Source of the DNA: Stomorhina lunata
Taxonomy: Eukaryota; Arthropoda; Insecta; Diptera; Rhiniidae
Direction: 5' to 3'
NCBI GenBank assembly: GCA_933228675.1
Contig: OW121741.1
Location: forward strand, 61,960,863-62,024,862
Length of the DNA: 64,000 nt
Below the pieces are notes generated by a model. It searched no databases. It was not told where the DNA came from and was given only the letters and a program-made list of their open reading frames with translations. Position 1 is the first letter of the stretch. Each line of letters begins with the position of its first letter. Of this stretch, positions 1 to 10,586 are shown in pieces. Position numbers and translations under genes: made by a program.

Positions 1-376
1 CACCAGGAGTATCTTTTTTCTCTTGTTATTTAAAAGTGTGTTTCAATCAAAAATTTTAAAATTTTCGTCTAATTTTTGGTATTTTTTCGATATTTTCGGT
101 GTTAATAAACCGATTTTAATGAAATTTAATAGCGTTCATTGCGGGAGAATTTCCTAAAATCTGATATATAATTTATGTAAGTCCATCCTCCAGGGGCTTC
201 AGAAACTTGATTTCAACAGACAGACAGACGGACGGACAGACAGACAGACAGACGGACATCGCTTAATCGATTCTCCTCCCGATTCTGAGTCGATCGGTGT
301 AATTTTTATGGGGTCTAATTACAAACGGAATCACAAACTTATAATACCCTTTCACCTATTGGTGAAGGGTATAAAA
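1..376 (+). mobile_element. 3' end of a DINE-1/mini-me-like element (E1), cut by the window edge
   Basis: The stretch carries a (GACA/GACG)n microsatellite at about 219-264 and a conserved core with CGATTCTCCTCCCGATTC. It ends with the hairpin ATACCCTTTCACC...GGTGAAGGGTAT at about 345-371. The same end closes E3-E7. A (GTCY)n tract next to a conserved core is the layout known from Drosophila mini-me/DINE-1 (Helentron-associated) elements; assigning this family to them is inference. The 5' part lies outside the window, and the whole stretch is mirrored at about 36746-37114. Confidence 0.7.
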
Positions 377-3083
377 ATATGTATAAAAGATAATACAGTA
401 GTGAAAAAAAGTAAAAAGTTTGCATTTAAAATGGCACAAAAGCGGATAAAGATTTTGAGACCAAATTTTACGTACCGATTCTTAATATCAATATCTAAAA
501 ATTTGATATGGCGTTTCCGGATTAAATGTTTAGTTCTTCGACAAATTGAGAAAAACTAACAAAAAAATTTAAAAAAGCGTCAAAATTCTGCATTTTTAAT
601 ATTTGTCTTCCTATAAGTCATTAACTAAGAATCTCATCGAAAAGTGCCATATCAAAATTTTAGATAAACATGTTCTTAAAGCTGTTCAAAACGTAATATA
701 AATTTTATTTCTATACTTATTACTTTAGGAGATATAGCGTTAACGATTTTTCCCCTTTTTACCCCCTTATCTTCAAAATTTCCAAAAGTCCTTTCTTATT
801 TGATCGATACGACAAAAAAGGTACCCAGATTCAAAAGTTATATATGGGTCAAAAAAGTACCAAAATTTCGTTTTTATCCTTTTTTTTCCCTATTTTTACC
901 TCATTTACTAAAAGTACTTAAAACGTGACTTTTTGTTTTTCTAGTCGATCTAAATCCAATTTAAATTCTGTTTCTATCGATGGTAGTTTCGGGGATATAA
1001 CATTAATAATTTTTCCATTTTCTACCCCAAAACTGGTTAATTTGCAAAAAGTACTGAATAATTGTCTCTTAATTTTAAGTGCTGATCTTAGATTTTAGTA
1101 TTTGTTTCTATCACTTTTGGTTTAGAAGATATAATGTCATCGATTTTTCCCCTTTAAAAGTACCAAACACTTATTTTAAATTTCTTCAATGTGAATCGAC
1201 ACGTCTCTAAATTATACTTCTGACTTCATTAGCTTAAATCATATTCATAGTTAAAAAAAAACAAAAAACCTACTTTTGAATATTTTCCGTTTTCACCTTT
1301 TGAACCCCATTTATTTTTAAAGTACCAAGCACATGTTTAATATTTTTTGAATACCTATTGATTGAGGCATAAAGTGAGTATTTATAAGTTCAAAAGATAC
1401 GTATTTATTAAAAAAAGTACCAAAATATATTTTTTAGCCTTTTTCATCCTTATTAGCGCCATTTCCAAAAAGTACCGAACACATGTCCACTTTTTTTTCT
1501 AGCCGATCAAAATTCAACTTCAACTTTGATTTTATCTATGTTGGTTTCGTAGATATGATACTATTTAATCCATTTTCTAGCCTGTTTTATTTTATATCGA
1601 ACCCGTGTCCCTTAATTTTTAGTGCTGATTCCAGACTAATTTAATTTTTGATTCTTTCGCTTTTGTTTTAGTAGATATTACGTTACCGATTTTTCCCCTT
1701 TTTAACCCCTAAATTAAAAAAAAAACCAAACACGTGTCTTATACATTTTCAATATGAATCGATCCGTCTGTGAGTTATACTTCTGGCTTCATTAGCTAAA
1801 ATGAAATTCATAGTTTAGAAAAAAAACCTACCCTTAAATATTTTCCCGTTTTATCTTTTTGTAACTCATTTATCGTAAAGGTACCAAATACGTGTCTAAT
1901 AATTCTTTATTACTTATCGATTGTGATGTTAACTGCGTCTCTATGTTTAATATTTTAATAGATACATATGGGTTTAAAAAAGTACCAAATTTTAGTTTTT
2001 ACCCTTGTTTACCCTTATTAGTACCATATGCAAAAAAAGTACTAAACACGTTTCTCCTCTTTTTCTAGCCGATCCGAAGCAGATTTCAACTTTGTTTCTA
2101 TCGCTTCTAATTTTGGAGATATGTCGTTACTAATTTTTCCCTTTTTTGCCCTGTTTTAACCCTAAAACGGCCGAATTTACAAAAAGTACCGAATACGTGT
2201 TCCTTAGTTTTAAGTGCCGATCTCACCCCAATTTAGTTTTGTTTCTATCGCTTTTGGTTTAGAAGATATATTTTTACCGATTTTTACCCCCAAAATTTAA
2301 AAAAAGTACCAAACACGTATTTTATTTTTTTCAATATCAATCGACCAGTCAATAAATTATGCTTCTGGCTTCATTGGCCTAAAATATATTTATAGCTAAA
2401 AAGCAAAAAACCTACCCTTGAATATTTTCCCTTCTTTACCTTTTCGTATCCCATTAATCGCAAAAGAACCAAAAACGTATTTAATAGTTTTTTAATACCT
2501 ATCGGTTGCGATATAAATTATGTTTCTATGTTTATTAGTTCAAAAGATACATATGGGTTAAAAAAAGTACCAAAATATAGTTTTTACCCTTTTTTATCCT
2601 TATTAGTACCATTTTCAAAAAAGTACCAAATACGTGTCCATTTATTTTCTTAGCCAATCCAAATCTAATTTCAACTTTGTTTACATCGATGTTGGTTTCG
2701 AAGATATGATACTAATTTCTCCCTTTTCTACCCTATTTTACCTTCTAAGAGGTCGAATTTCAAAAAAGTACCGAATACGTATCCCTTAATTTTAAATGCC
2801 AATCGCAGACCAATTTAGCTTTTGTTTCTACCACTTTTGGTTTAGAAGATATATTTTTCCGATTTTTACCCCGAAAATTAAAAAAAGTACCAAAAACGTA
2901 TTTTAGTTTTTTTCAATGTTAATCGGCCAGTCAATAAATTATACTTCTGGCTTCATTAGCCTTAAAGATATCCATAGTCAAAAAGCAAAAAACCTACCCT
3001 TGAATATTTTCCCCTTTTTCACCCTTTTGTACCCTATTAATCGCAAAAGTACCAAATACGTATTTAATTGTTTTTTAGTACCT
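377..3083. repeat. Higher-order tandem array, ~560-600 bp period
   Basis: Blocks such as GGTTTCGAAGATATGATACT recur in diverged form at about 975, 1540, 2095 and 2694, giving spacings of roughly 565, 555 and 600 bp. Inside each block a shorter element recurs every ~110-150 bp, with the recurring phrase AAAAGTACCAAACACGTGTC followed by a T-rich stretch and a GATAT motif. Four to five blocks are visible and they diverge from each other by many substitutions. There is no coding potential. The array runs from the end of E1 to mariner 1, and an inverted copy lies at about 34025-36745. I do not recognise it as a named satellite. Confidence 0.8.
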
Positions 3084-3199
3084 ATCGGTTGCGATATAAA
3101 TTATGTTTCTATGTTTATTAGTTCAAAAGATACATCTTCTGTTATCCTTGACTCCCAGTGGAGCAAAGTTACATATGGGTTAAAAAAAGTACCAAAATA

Positions 3200-3935
3200 T
3201 ATGTCAGTTGAAAGTCTGACATTGACGAAAATGGATCGCATAAGTATCACACAACGCATAAAAATTATGAAAGCATACTACAAAAATGATGATTCTGCAA
3301 CAGCCACATATTGTGCTTTAAGAGGAGATTATGGTTTACATAATCGTCCAACTACGCAAGCAATTGGCATAAAAGTTTAAGGGACTAGAGCGGTTACAAA
3401 TATTGTAAGGCCTGTGCATCATCGTTTCGCTTGTTCCGCTGAAAATATCGCTGCTGTAAGTGAAAGTGTTGCCAAAGACCCGAATGTGTCGATTCCGTGA
3501 ATTCAGAGCGTTATGGTCATATGACAACCGACTTTTCTTTTGGCTGCTATTGAAGAATACTAAGTCGTATTTTCAACAAGACGGTGCCACATGCCACACA
3601 ACTCGAGCGAATATGGCTTTATTGCAAGAGAAATTTCCTGTACGCGTAATTTCTCGTCGTGGCGATATCAACTGGCCACCAAGATCATGCGATTTGACAC
3701 CATTCGACGTTTTTTGTGGGGCTACGCGAAATACCGTGTTTATCCAGATAAACCTTTAACTCTTGAGCACTTAAAAACCAACATTCGTCAAGTTATGGCT
3801 GAAATACAGCCCGATATGTGTCAAAAAATGGTCAAAAATTACCTCAAAAGAACCAATGCTTGCAACATTTCAGGTGGTGATCATTTAAATGATGTAGTGT
3901 TTCTCACATAACGTCAACGTTCAAACTTTATAATA
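3200..3935 (+). pseudogene. Defective DD41D mariner-like transposase (mariner 1)
   Basis: An ATG at 3231 opens a short N-terminal piece (MDRISITQRIKIMKAYY). The reading then breaks at stops and frameshifts, and the C-terminal catalytic half reappears from about 3570. That half carries QQDGATCHT and WPPRSCDLTPFD, with 41 residues between the two aspartates, the DD41D spacing known from rosa-type mariners. The middle of the protein, including the first catalytic Asp region (MSDEAHF in the sister element), is missing. The coding trace ends at about 3911, just before DINE element E2 starts. It is a dead fragment; no clear terminal inverted repeats were found. Confidence 0.8.
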
Positions 3936-3936
3936 A

Positions 3937-6454
3937 ACAAGTAAGAGTGGTATATTCGGCTTTGCCGAATCTTGGATACCCTTCACCAATAGTGTTTCAA
4001 AAGTAAAATACAAAATCGTATGAATATATTGATAATTATATAGTTTCTGATTACTGACTTAGTTGAGCCCCACACAAATGCTTCATATGTATATTAATTT
4101 TCTTTTGTTCATACTAAATGTAATTCCTAGCAATATTTGGTTATACTAGTACAAGGTGGCGCAAAAGTAATCCTCCTATCAGAAAATGCTCTAAATTTTG
4201 CGATTGGCCCCTAATGTCAATTCTGTTTTGGCATTTGTGTAGTAAACACTTGCAAAATACACGTTAATAAACAATGTTACTCTACACTGCTCCAGAACGC
4301 GGAATATTGGTGACTATTTATTTGGCCAATAATCGGTCGGTGACTTTGGCACAACGTAAGTTTCGTCGCAGATTTCCTAGCCGTCCAACGCCTACTGGTG
4401 AAATACTGCTCGCCTCGAAGAGACTGGCACAACACGAGATGCTGCCAGGCGTGGCAGACCCCGGAGTCGCCGTTCTGCAGAGAATATTGCTGCTGTAGCC
4501 GAGGATGTCATGGAAGCGCCGTCGACATCGATCAGACGACGTGCCACGCAAATGGGTATCAGTCAACGGTCTTTACAGCGAATTTTGGTAAAAAATTTGA
4601 AGATGTTTCCGTACAAAGTCCAGACGGTGCATCAGCTGTTAGCTGCTGACCGCCAATCGCGTCTAACATACGCTCAAGCCATCCTTAATCACCACCAAGA
4701 GGAAGACGATTTTTCATTAAAAATAATCATGAGCGATGAGGCCCATTTCCAACTTACCGGGTACGTAAATAAGCAAAATTTACGTGAAAATCCGCGTGTA
4801 ACCCACGAAGAGCTATTAACCCGCTCAAAGTCATTGTATGGTGTGCTTTTTTCGCTGGAGGAGTCATCGGACCTTTTTTATTCAAAGACGTAGCGGGCCA
4901 AACGGTTACTGTGAATGGTGAGCGCTACAGAGCAATGATTAACGAGTTCCGTTTGCCGCAACTTGATGAATTGGGATTGGAAAACATGTGGTTCCAATAG
5001 GACGGTGCAACGGCATACACTGCACGTGCCACAACCGATATGCTGAAGGATGCATTTCCCGGGCGCCTAATCTTTCGTTTTGGCGATTTGCACTGGCCAG
5101 CAAGATCGCCTGATTTGACCGCTGCAGACTTCTTTTTGTGGGGCTTTTTGAAGTCGCGGGTTTATGTCAACAAGCCTCAGACTCTTGCAGCTCTTAAAGA
5201 CAATATCCGTCAAGAATGTGAGGACCTATCGCCGGAAGTTTTGGCCAAAGTGATGTAAAATGCTATAAAAAGGGCTCAAATGACAATCAACTCTGGCCGG
5301 AAAACGAAAAGCTTTTCGGTGGCGTCATCATCTAGAATAGTAATGGACCCAAAGGTTAGGTTGGGCAGGTGGCTGATGTATAAGGCAGCGTCACTTGGAT
5401 TCTAAAGTTCGATAGACCAAAATGTAGATGCCCTTAGATTTGCAAGAGTACATCGATTTGATGAAGATTAAGTATTCTGGCACACAACCCAAAAACACAG
5501 TGCCCAGTGAGGGTTGTGTACTTTAATTCATACGAATTATCCAACTATTAAAGGTTAATGATTAGTTATGTAAAACTCTGAAGTTAGCGCACTGATTTAG
5601 GTCAAAGTTTTAACAATGATTGTCAATGTATACAAGCCTTAGAATTATAAGGTATACACTCTTAGTTTTAGATACATGCGTGAAATATATAGCTAGCTAT
5701 GAATGGATATCAGCTTTGGCGGAAAATTTATTGAAGATTTACGTATTAATCTGAAGTTAGTTAACTAATTAAGATGAATACTTCAACAATAATATTTGGG
5801 ATGCATTGTTCTTTCGATCTGTCCGATGGATATGTGGAAAGTTTTGCTCTAGTTCTTTGTGCAATTATAACATGATTTAATTTATCAGCATTAAAAAGAT
5901 TTCCGGTCGGGGTTATATGGGAGATAACAGAAAATTTGAACCGAGATCGCCCATTTTCAAAGCCGAACTTTTCAAGAGATCGCCCTGAATAACGATATTG
6001 TACAACGTCTTTATACTAGATGCCATCATCGTATCTATTATAATAGATAGATAATTATAATTTGTCATTTATTAGCTACTAAGAGATTGCCTTAGGCGAA
6101 GTTATACGGGAGCAATAGTCAAACGTGAACGGATTTCTCCCAATTGCAATTAAACAATTTAAATTTTTGTTGATATGTGAGATACATACATACATATGTA
6201 GGTTTTGAACGGATATCATATACTTAGCTGCATTTTTGTACTTCCTAGGAAGATTACCTATAATTTGATATATAAACCATACTCAAATATAATCATAAAG
6301 TTCAAAAGTCAGACATAGAATTAAGATAAATGCAGTGTGTCTGTCTGCTAAAATCAGATTTGTGGAGCTCCTGGAAGGTATACCCATTTGCATTTTACAC
6401 AAAATTTTAGGATATCGTCCCACCCTGAGCTCCAAAAACTTGACTACAACAGAA
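3937..6454 (+). mobile_element. 5' portion of DINE-1/mini-me-like element E2 carrying mariner 2
   Basis: It opens with ACAAGTAAGAGTGG, then the hairpin ATTCGGC-TTT-GCCGAAT and the subterminal repeat ATACCCTTCACCAAT. Apart from mariner 2 (4152-5297) it is non-coding. It matches E5 (from 22718) and the inverted E6 base for base over long stretches. At 6454, where E5 and E6 continue into a GACA-rich ~1 kb unit, the sequence instead switches to the start of E3, so E3 apparently inserted here or recombined in. No transposase of its own is present, so mobilisation would have been in trans. Confidence 0.75.
4152..5297 (+). pseudogene. DD41D mariner-like transposase pseudogene (mariner 2, copy in E2)
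   Basis: The element begins right after a TA (4150-4151) with CAAGGTGGCGCAAAAGTAAT. The transposase trace starts at 4274 and changes frame between about 4400 and 4430. It continues through IIMSDEAHFQL (first Asp), changes frame again near 4825-4850, then has a stop at 4999-5001 in the QQDGATA region and ends near 5258. The second and third aspartates are separated by 41 residues (DD41D). The helix-turn-helix N-terminus is only partly recognisable. The 3' terminal repeat is gone. Copies at 22933-24086 and 31915-33056 share both frameshifts, but only this copy has the stop in the QQDGA motif. Confidence 0.88.
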
Positions 6455-7084
6455 ACAAGTAAGAGTGGTATATTCGGCTTTGCCGAATCTTGGATACCCT
6501 TCACCAATGGTGCTGCAAAAGTACTTAATGTAATTCCTAGCAAAATTTGGTTATACTAGTATTATATGCAAAGAGTCTTTAAAATTAAGAGTCGGAAAAA
6601 GAAAAGCTTTTCGGTGGCGTCATCATCTAGGATAGTTATGCACCCATAACCCAATTGCATTTAAAAAATTTAAATTGTCGTTGATATGTGAGATACTTAC
6701 ATACATATGTAGGTTTTGAACGGATATCATTGCATTTTTGTACTTCCTAGGAAGATTACCTATAATTTGATATATAATACATTCTCAAATGTTATCATAA
6801 TGTTCAAAAGTCAGACACAAAATTAAGATTAATGCAGAGTGTCTGTCTGCTAAAATCAGATTTGTGGAGCTCCTGGATCTTACACAAAATTTTAGGATAT
6901 TGTCCCACCCTGAATTTTATCATTGTCGATCAAAACACCATCGCTTAAACGCTAAATTATATCTACCACAAATTACCGAATGCATCAGGATTTAGGTAAT
7001 CCCCTGCGAAGGACGCTATTTAATTTCATCAAAATAAACACCTGAGATATCGACAAAACAGGAGCTCCAAAAACTTGACTACAA

Positions 7085-8964
7085 CAGAAAAAATTACATA
7101 CAGGTAGACGGACGGACAAAAAAACAGACGGGCGGACGGACGGACGGAGGTCGCGAAATCGATTCTCCTGCCGATTCAAAGTTGATCGGTACAGTTTGAA
7201 TGGTATTCGTAATCAGATTTGTGGAGTATAGATTTTAGAAAATCCTCACACAAAGAACGATGTCAAATTTCATCACAATCGGTCCATAAACACCTGAGAT
7301 ATCGCTGAAACAATACTTACGAAATGTAAACAAAATTTCTTAGACACGTACTCTGAGCAATTTGCTGTACATCAAATGTAGTGTTATTGCGATATCTCAA
7401 TTGTTTACGGACCGCTTTTGATAAAATTTAATAACGTGCTTGGCGGGGGAATTTCCTAAAATCTGATATAAAATTTATGTAGGTCCGTACTAAAGGAGGA
7501 TGGTTTTTCCTATTTCTGCATTTCATTTTTTCAACAAACATTCTCTAATGCGAACTTTGGGCAATTTGCGATACATCAAATTCAATGTTTTGGCGATATC
7601 TCAGTTGTTTATGGACCGATTTTGATAAAATTTTACAGAGTGTTTTGGGAAACTATTTCCTACAATCTGATATATAATATATTATCACATGTACACCAGG
7701 AGTATCTTTTTTCTCTTGTTATTTAAAAGTGTGTTTCAATCAAAAATTTTCAAATTTTCGTCTAATTTTTGGTATTTTTTCGATATTTTCGGTGTTTATA
7801 AACCGATTTTAATGAAATTTAATAGCGTTCATTGCGGGAGAATTTCCTAAAATCTGATATATAATTTATGTAAGTCCATCCTCCAGGGGCTTCAGAAACT
7901 TGATTTCAACAGACAGACAGACAGACGGACGGACAGACAGACAGACAGACGGACATCGCTTAATCGATTCTCCTCCCGATTCTGAGTCGATCGGTAAAAT
8001 TTTTATGGGGTCTACGATCACTAATAAAAAAATTACAAACGGAATCACAAACTTATAATACCCTTTCACCTATTGGTGAAGGGTATAAAAAGGACAGACA
8101 GGTAGACGGACGGACATATAGACGGACGGACAAACAAACAGACGGACGGACGGGCAAACAAACAGACGGACGGACGGAGGTCGCGAAATCGATTCTTGTG
8201 CCGATTCTGTGTTGATCGGTACAATTTGAATGGTATTCATAATCAGATTTGTGGAGTATATATATCAGATTTTAGAAAATCCTCCCATAAAGAACGATGT
8301 CAAATTTCATCACAATCGGTCCATAAACACCTGAGATATCGCTGAAACAATACTTACAAAATGTAAACAAAATTTCTTAGACACGTACTTTGGGCAATTT
8401 GCTGTACATCAAATGTAGTGTTATGGCGATATCTCAATTGTTTATAGACCGCTTTTGATAAAATTTAATAACGTGCTTGGTGGGGGAATTTCCTAAAATC
8501 TGATATAAAATTTATGTAGGTCCGTACTAAAGGAGGATAGTTTTTCCTATTTCTGCATTTAATTTTTTCAACAAACATTCTCTAATGTGTTCTTTGGGCA
8601 ATTTGCGATACATCAAATTCAGTGTTTTGGCGATATCTCAGTTGTTTATGGACCGATTTTGATGAAATTTTACAGAGTGCTTTGGGAAAATATTTCCTAC
8701 AATCTGATATATAACATATTATCACATGTATACCAGGAGTATCTTTTTTCTCTTGTTATTTAAAAGTGTGTTTCAATCAAAAATTTTCAAATTTTCGTCT
8801 AATTTTTGGTATTTTTTCGATATTTTCGGTGTTTATAAACCGATTTTAATGAAATTTAATAGCGTTCATTGCGGGAGAATTTCCTAAAATCTGATATATA
8901 ATTTATGTAAGTCCATCCTCCAGGGGCTTCAGAAACTTGATTTCAACAGACAGACAGACAGACG

Positions 8965-9055
<91 letters not shown>

Positions 9056-10167
9056 GGACATCGCTTAATCGATTCTCCTCCCAATTCTGAGTCGATCGGT
9101 ATAATTTTTATGGGGTCTACGATCACTAATAAAAAAATTACAAACGGAATCACAAACTTATAATACCCTTTCACCTATTGGTGAAGGGTATAAAAATTAC
9201 ATACAGGTAGACGGACGGACAAAAAAACAGACGGGCGGACGGACGGACGGAGGTCGCGAAATCGATTCTCCTGCCGATTCAAAGTTGATCGGTACAGTTT
9301 GAATGGTATTCGTAATCAGATTTGTGGAGTATAGATTTTAGAAAATCCTCACACAAAGAACGATGTCAAATTTCATCACAATCGGTCCATAAACACCTGA
9401 GATATCGCTGAAACAATACTTACGAAATGTAAACAAAATTTCTTAGACACGTACTCTGAGCAATTTGCTGTACATCAAATGTAGTGTTATTGCGATATCT
9501 CAATTGTTTACGGACCGCTTTTGATAAAATTTAATAACGTGCTTGGCGGGGGAATTTCCTAAAATCTGATATAAAATTTATGTAGGTCCGTACTAAAGGA
9601 GGATGGTTTTTCCTATTTCTGCATTTCATTTTTTCAACAAACATTCTCTAACGCGTACTTTGGGCAATTTGCGATACATCAAATTTAGTGTTTTGGCTGT
9701 ATCTCAGTTGTTTATAGACCGATTTTGCTAAAATTTTACAGAGTGCTTTGGGGAACCATTTCCTACAATCTGATATATAATATATTATCACATGTACACC
9801 AGGAGTACCTTGTTTCTCTTATTATTTAAAAGTGTGTTTCAATCAAAAATTTTAAAATTTTCGTCTAATTTTTGGTATTTTTTCGATATTTTCGGTGTTT
9901 ATAAACCGATTTTAATGAAATTTAATAGCGTTCATTGCGGGAGAATTTCCTAAAATCTGGTATATAATTTATGTAGGTCCACCCTCCAGGGGCTTCAGAA
10001 ACTTGATTTCAACAGACAGACAGACAGACGGACAGACAGACAGACGGACATCGCTTAATCGATTCTCCTCCCGATTCTGAGTCGATCGGTATAATTTTTA
10101 TGGGGTCTACGATCACTAATAAAAAAATTACAAACGGAATCACAAACTTATAATACCCTTTCACCTA
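7085..10167. repeat. Three tandem ~1 kb units inside E3
   Basis: Units begin with a (GACG/GACA)n tract and core CGATTCTCCTGCCGATTC at about 7085, 8091 and 9196; the first two run to the full ATTGGTGAAGGGTAT terminal hairpin, the third is cut. Each unit itself contains about four diverged ~110-150 bp monomers built around GATATCTCAGTTGTTTATGG and ACCGATTTTGATAAAATTT, followed by GGGGAATTTCCTAAAATCTG. The third unit is a mosaic: its start matches 7094 onward and its end matches the last unit of E4. Confidence 0.8.
8945..9057. repeat. Expanded (GACA)n microsatellite
   Basis: An almost uninterrupted run of about 28 GACA tetramers with a few GACG variants near its ends. The equivalent tract in the other ~1 kb units has only about 5-12 tetramers, so this is a local expansion of the (GTCY)n component. 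Confidence 0.95.
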
Positions 10168-10586
10168 ATGAGAATATTTAGCGGACCTATTTAGATTAGA
10201 CTTTTGGAAACATTACTTACGTAAGATATGAATAAAGGATATCGCCAAAATTCAAAATTCAATGAGAATTTCAATTTTTTGAAATGTATATCACATTTTA
10301 GAAAATCATTGAACTCTGCACACTATTGAATTTCGTCAAAATCGGTAGATCAATAACCGAGATATCGTCAAAGCAAAGCATATCGGTGTACGCAAATTGA
10401 CAAATTTAAAATGTTTTTTTTTTAAATAGTATTTAAAAAAAAATTGAATTATATATCAGATTGTAGAAAATACTCCAAGGCAACATGCTATTAAATTTTA
10501 TCAAAATCGGTCTATAAACAACAGATTTATTGCCAAAATTCAAAATTCGATGAGAATTTATTGTTTTTTTTAAACTGTATTTAAAA
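10168..10586. other. Diverged repeat remnant between E3 and E4
   Basis: AT-rich, with no ORF. It contains two weak copies of the DINE monomer phrase (around ATCGGTAGATCAATAACCGAGATATCG and ATCGGTCTATAAACAACAG, at about 10340-10370 and 10506-10530) and two copies of a CAAAATTCAAAATTC(A/G)ATGAGAATT phrase. It may be an older DINE-like relic or the severed tail of E2. No gene is seen. Confidence 0.5.

Larger units (their letters stand above)
1..6454 (+). repeat. Left arm of a large inverted duplication
   Basis: This arm reads as the reverse complement of about 30759-37114. It contains, in order, the E1 3' end, the 560-600 bp tandem array, mariner 1, and E2 with mariner 2. Translations of several frames are identical between the arms, for example the mariner 1 fragments at 3460-3911 and 33297-33748. 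The arm stops at 6454, where E3 begins, while the right arm runs on into the 3' half of E6. A replaced block at 3087-3245 (62 bp at 33963-34024) is the main difference. The left end may extend beyond the window. Confidence 0.9.
6455..10167 (+). mobile_element. DINE-1/mini-me-like element E3, internally deleted and 3'-truncated
   Basis: The start (ACAAGTAAGAGTGG, 7 bp-stem hairpin, ATACCCTTCACCAAT) is intact. Compared with E4 it lacks about 0.9 kb: it jumps at about 6650 from the segment before the AAAGGTTAGGTTGGG block to the segment matching E4 at about 11690. It then follows E4 closely (offset ~5042) and carries three ~1 kb tandem units (7085-8090, 8091-9195, 9196-10167). The last terminal hairpin is cut inside TTTCACCTA at 10167. 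No mariner is present. It is non-coding; reading frames across the GACA tracts translate to LSVRPSV-like repeats and are not genes. Confidence 0.72.

Noticed and set aside
377..3083. CRISPR array or other prokaryotic repeat-spacer system
   Set aside because: Repeats are long, diverged and lack uniform spacers, and all surrounding content is eukaryotic.
2916..3380. 154-codon ORF spanning the end of the tandem array and the mariner 1 start
   Set aside because: It mixes non-coding array sequence with a mariner fragment; the frame is fortuitous.
8929..9174. Minus-strand ORFs rich in CLSVCLSVRPSV (also near 7866, 13949, 25261, 30574, 37534)
   Set aside because: They are translations of the (GTCY)n microsatellite and adjoining DINE core; they recur with length changes and no independent coding evidence.
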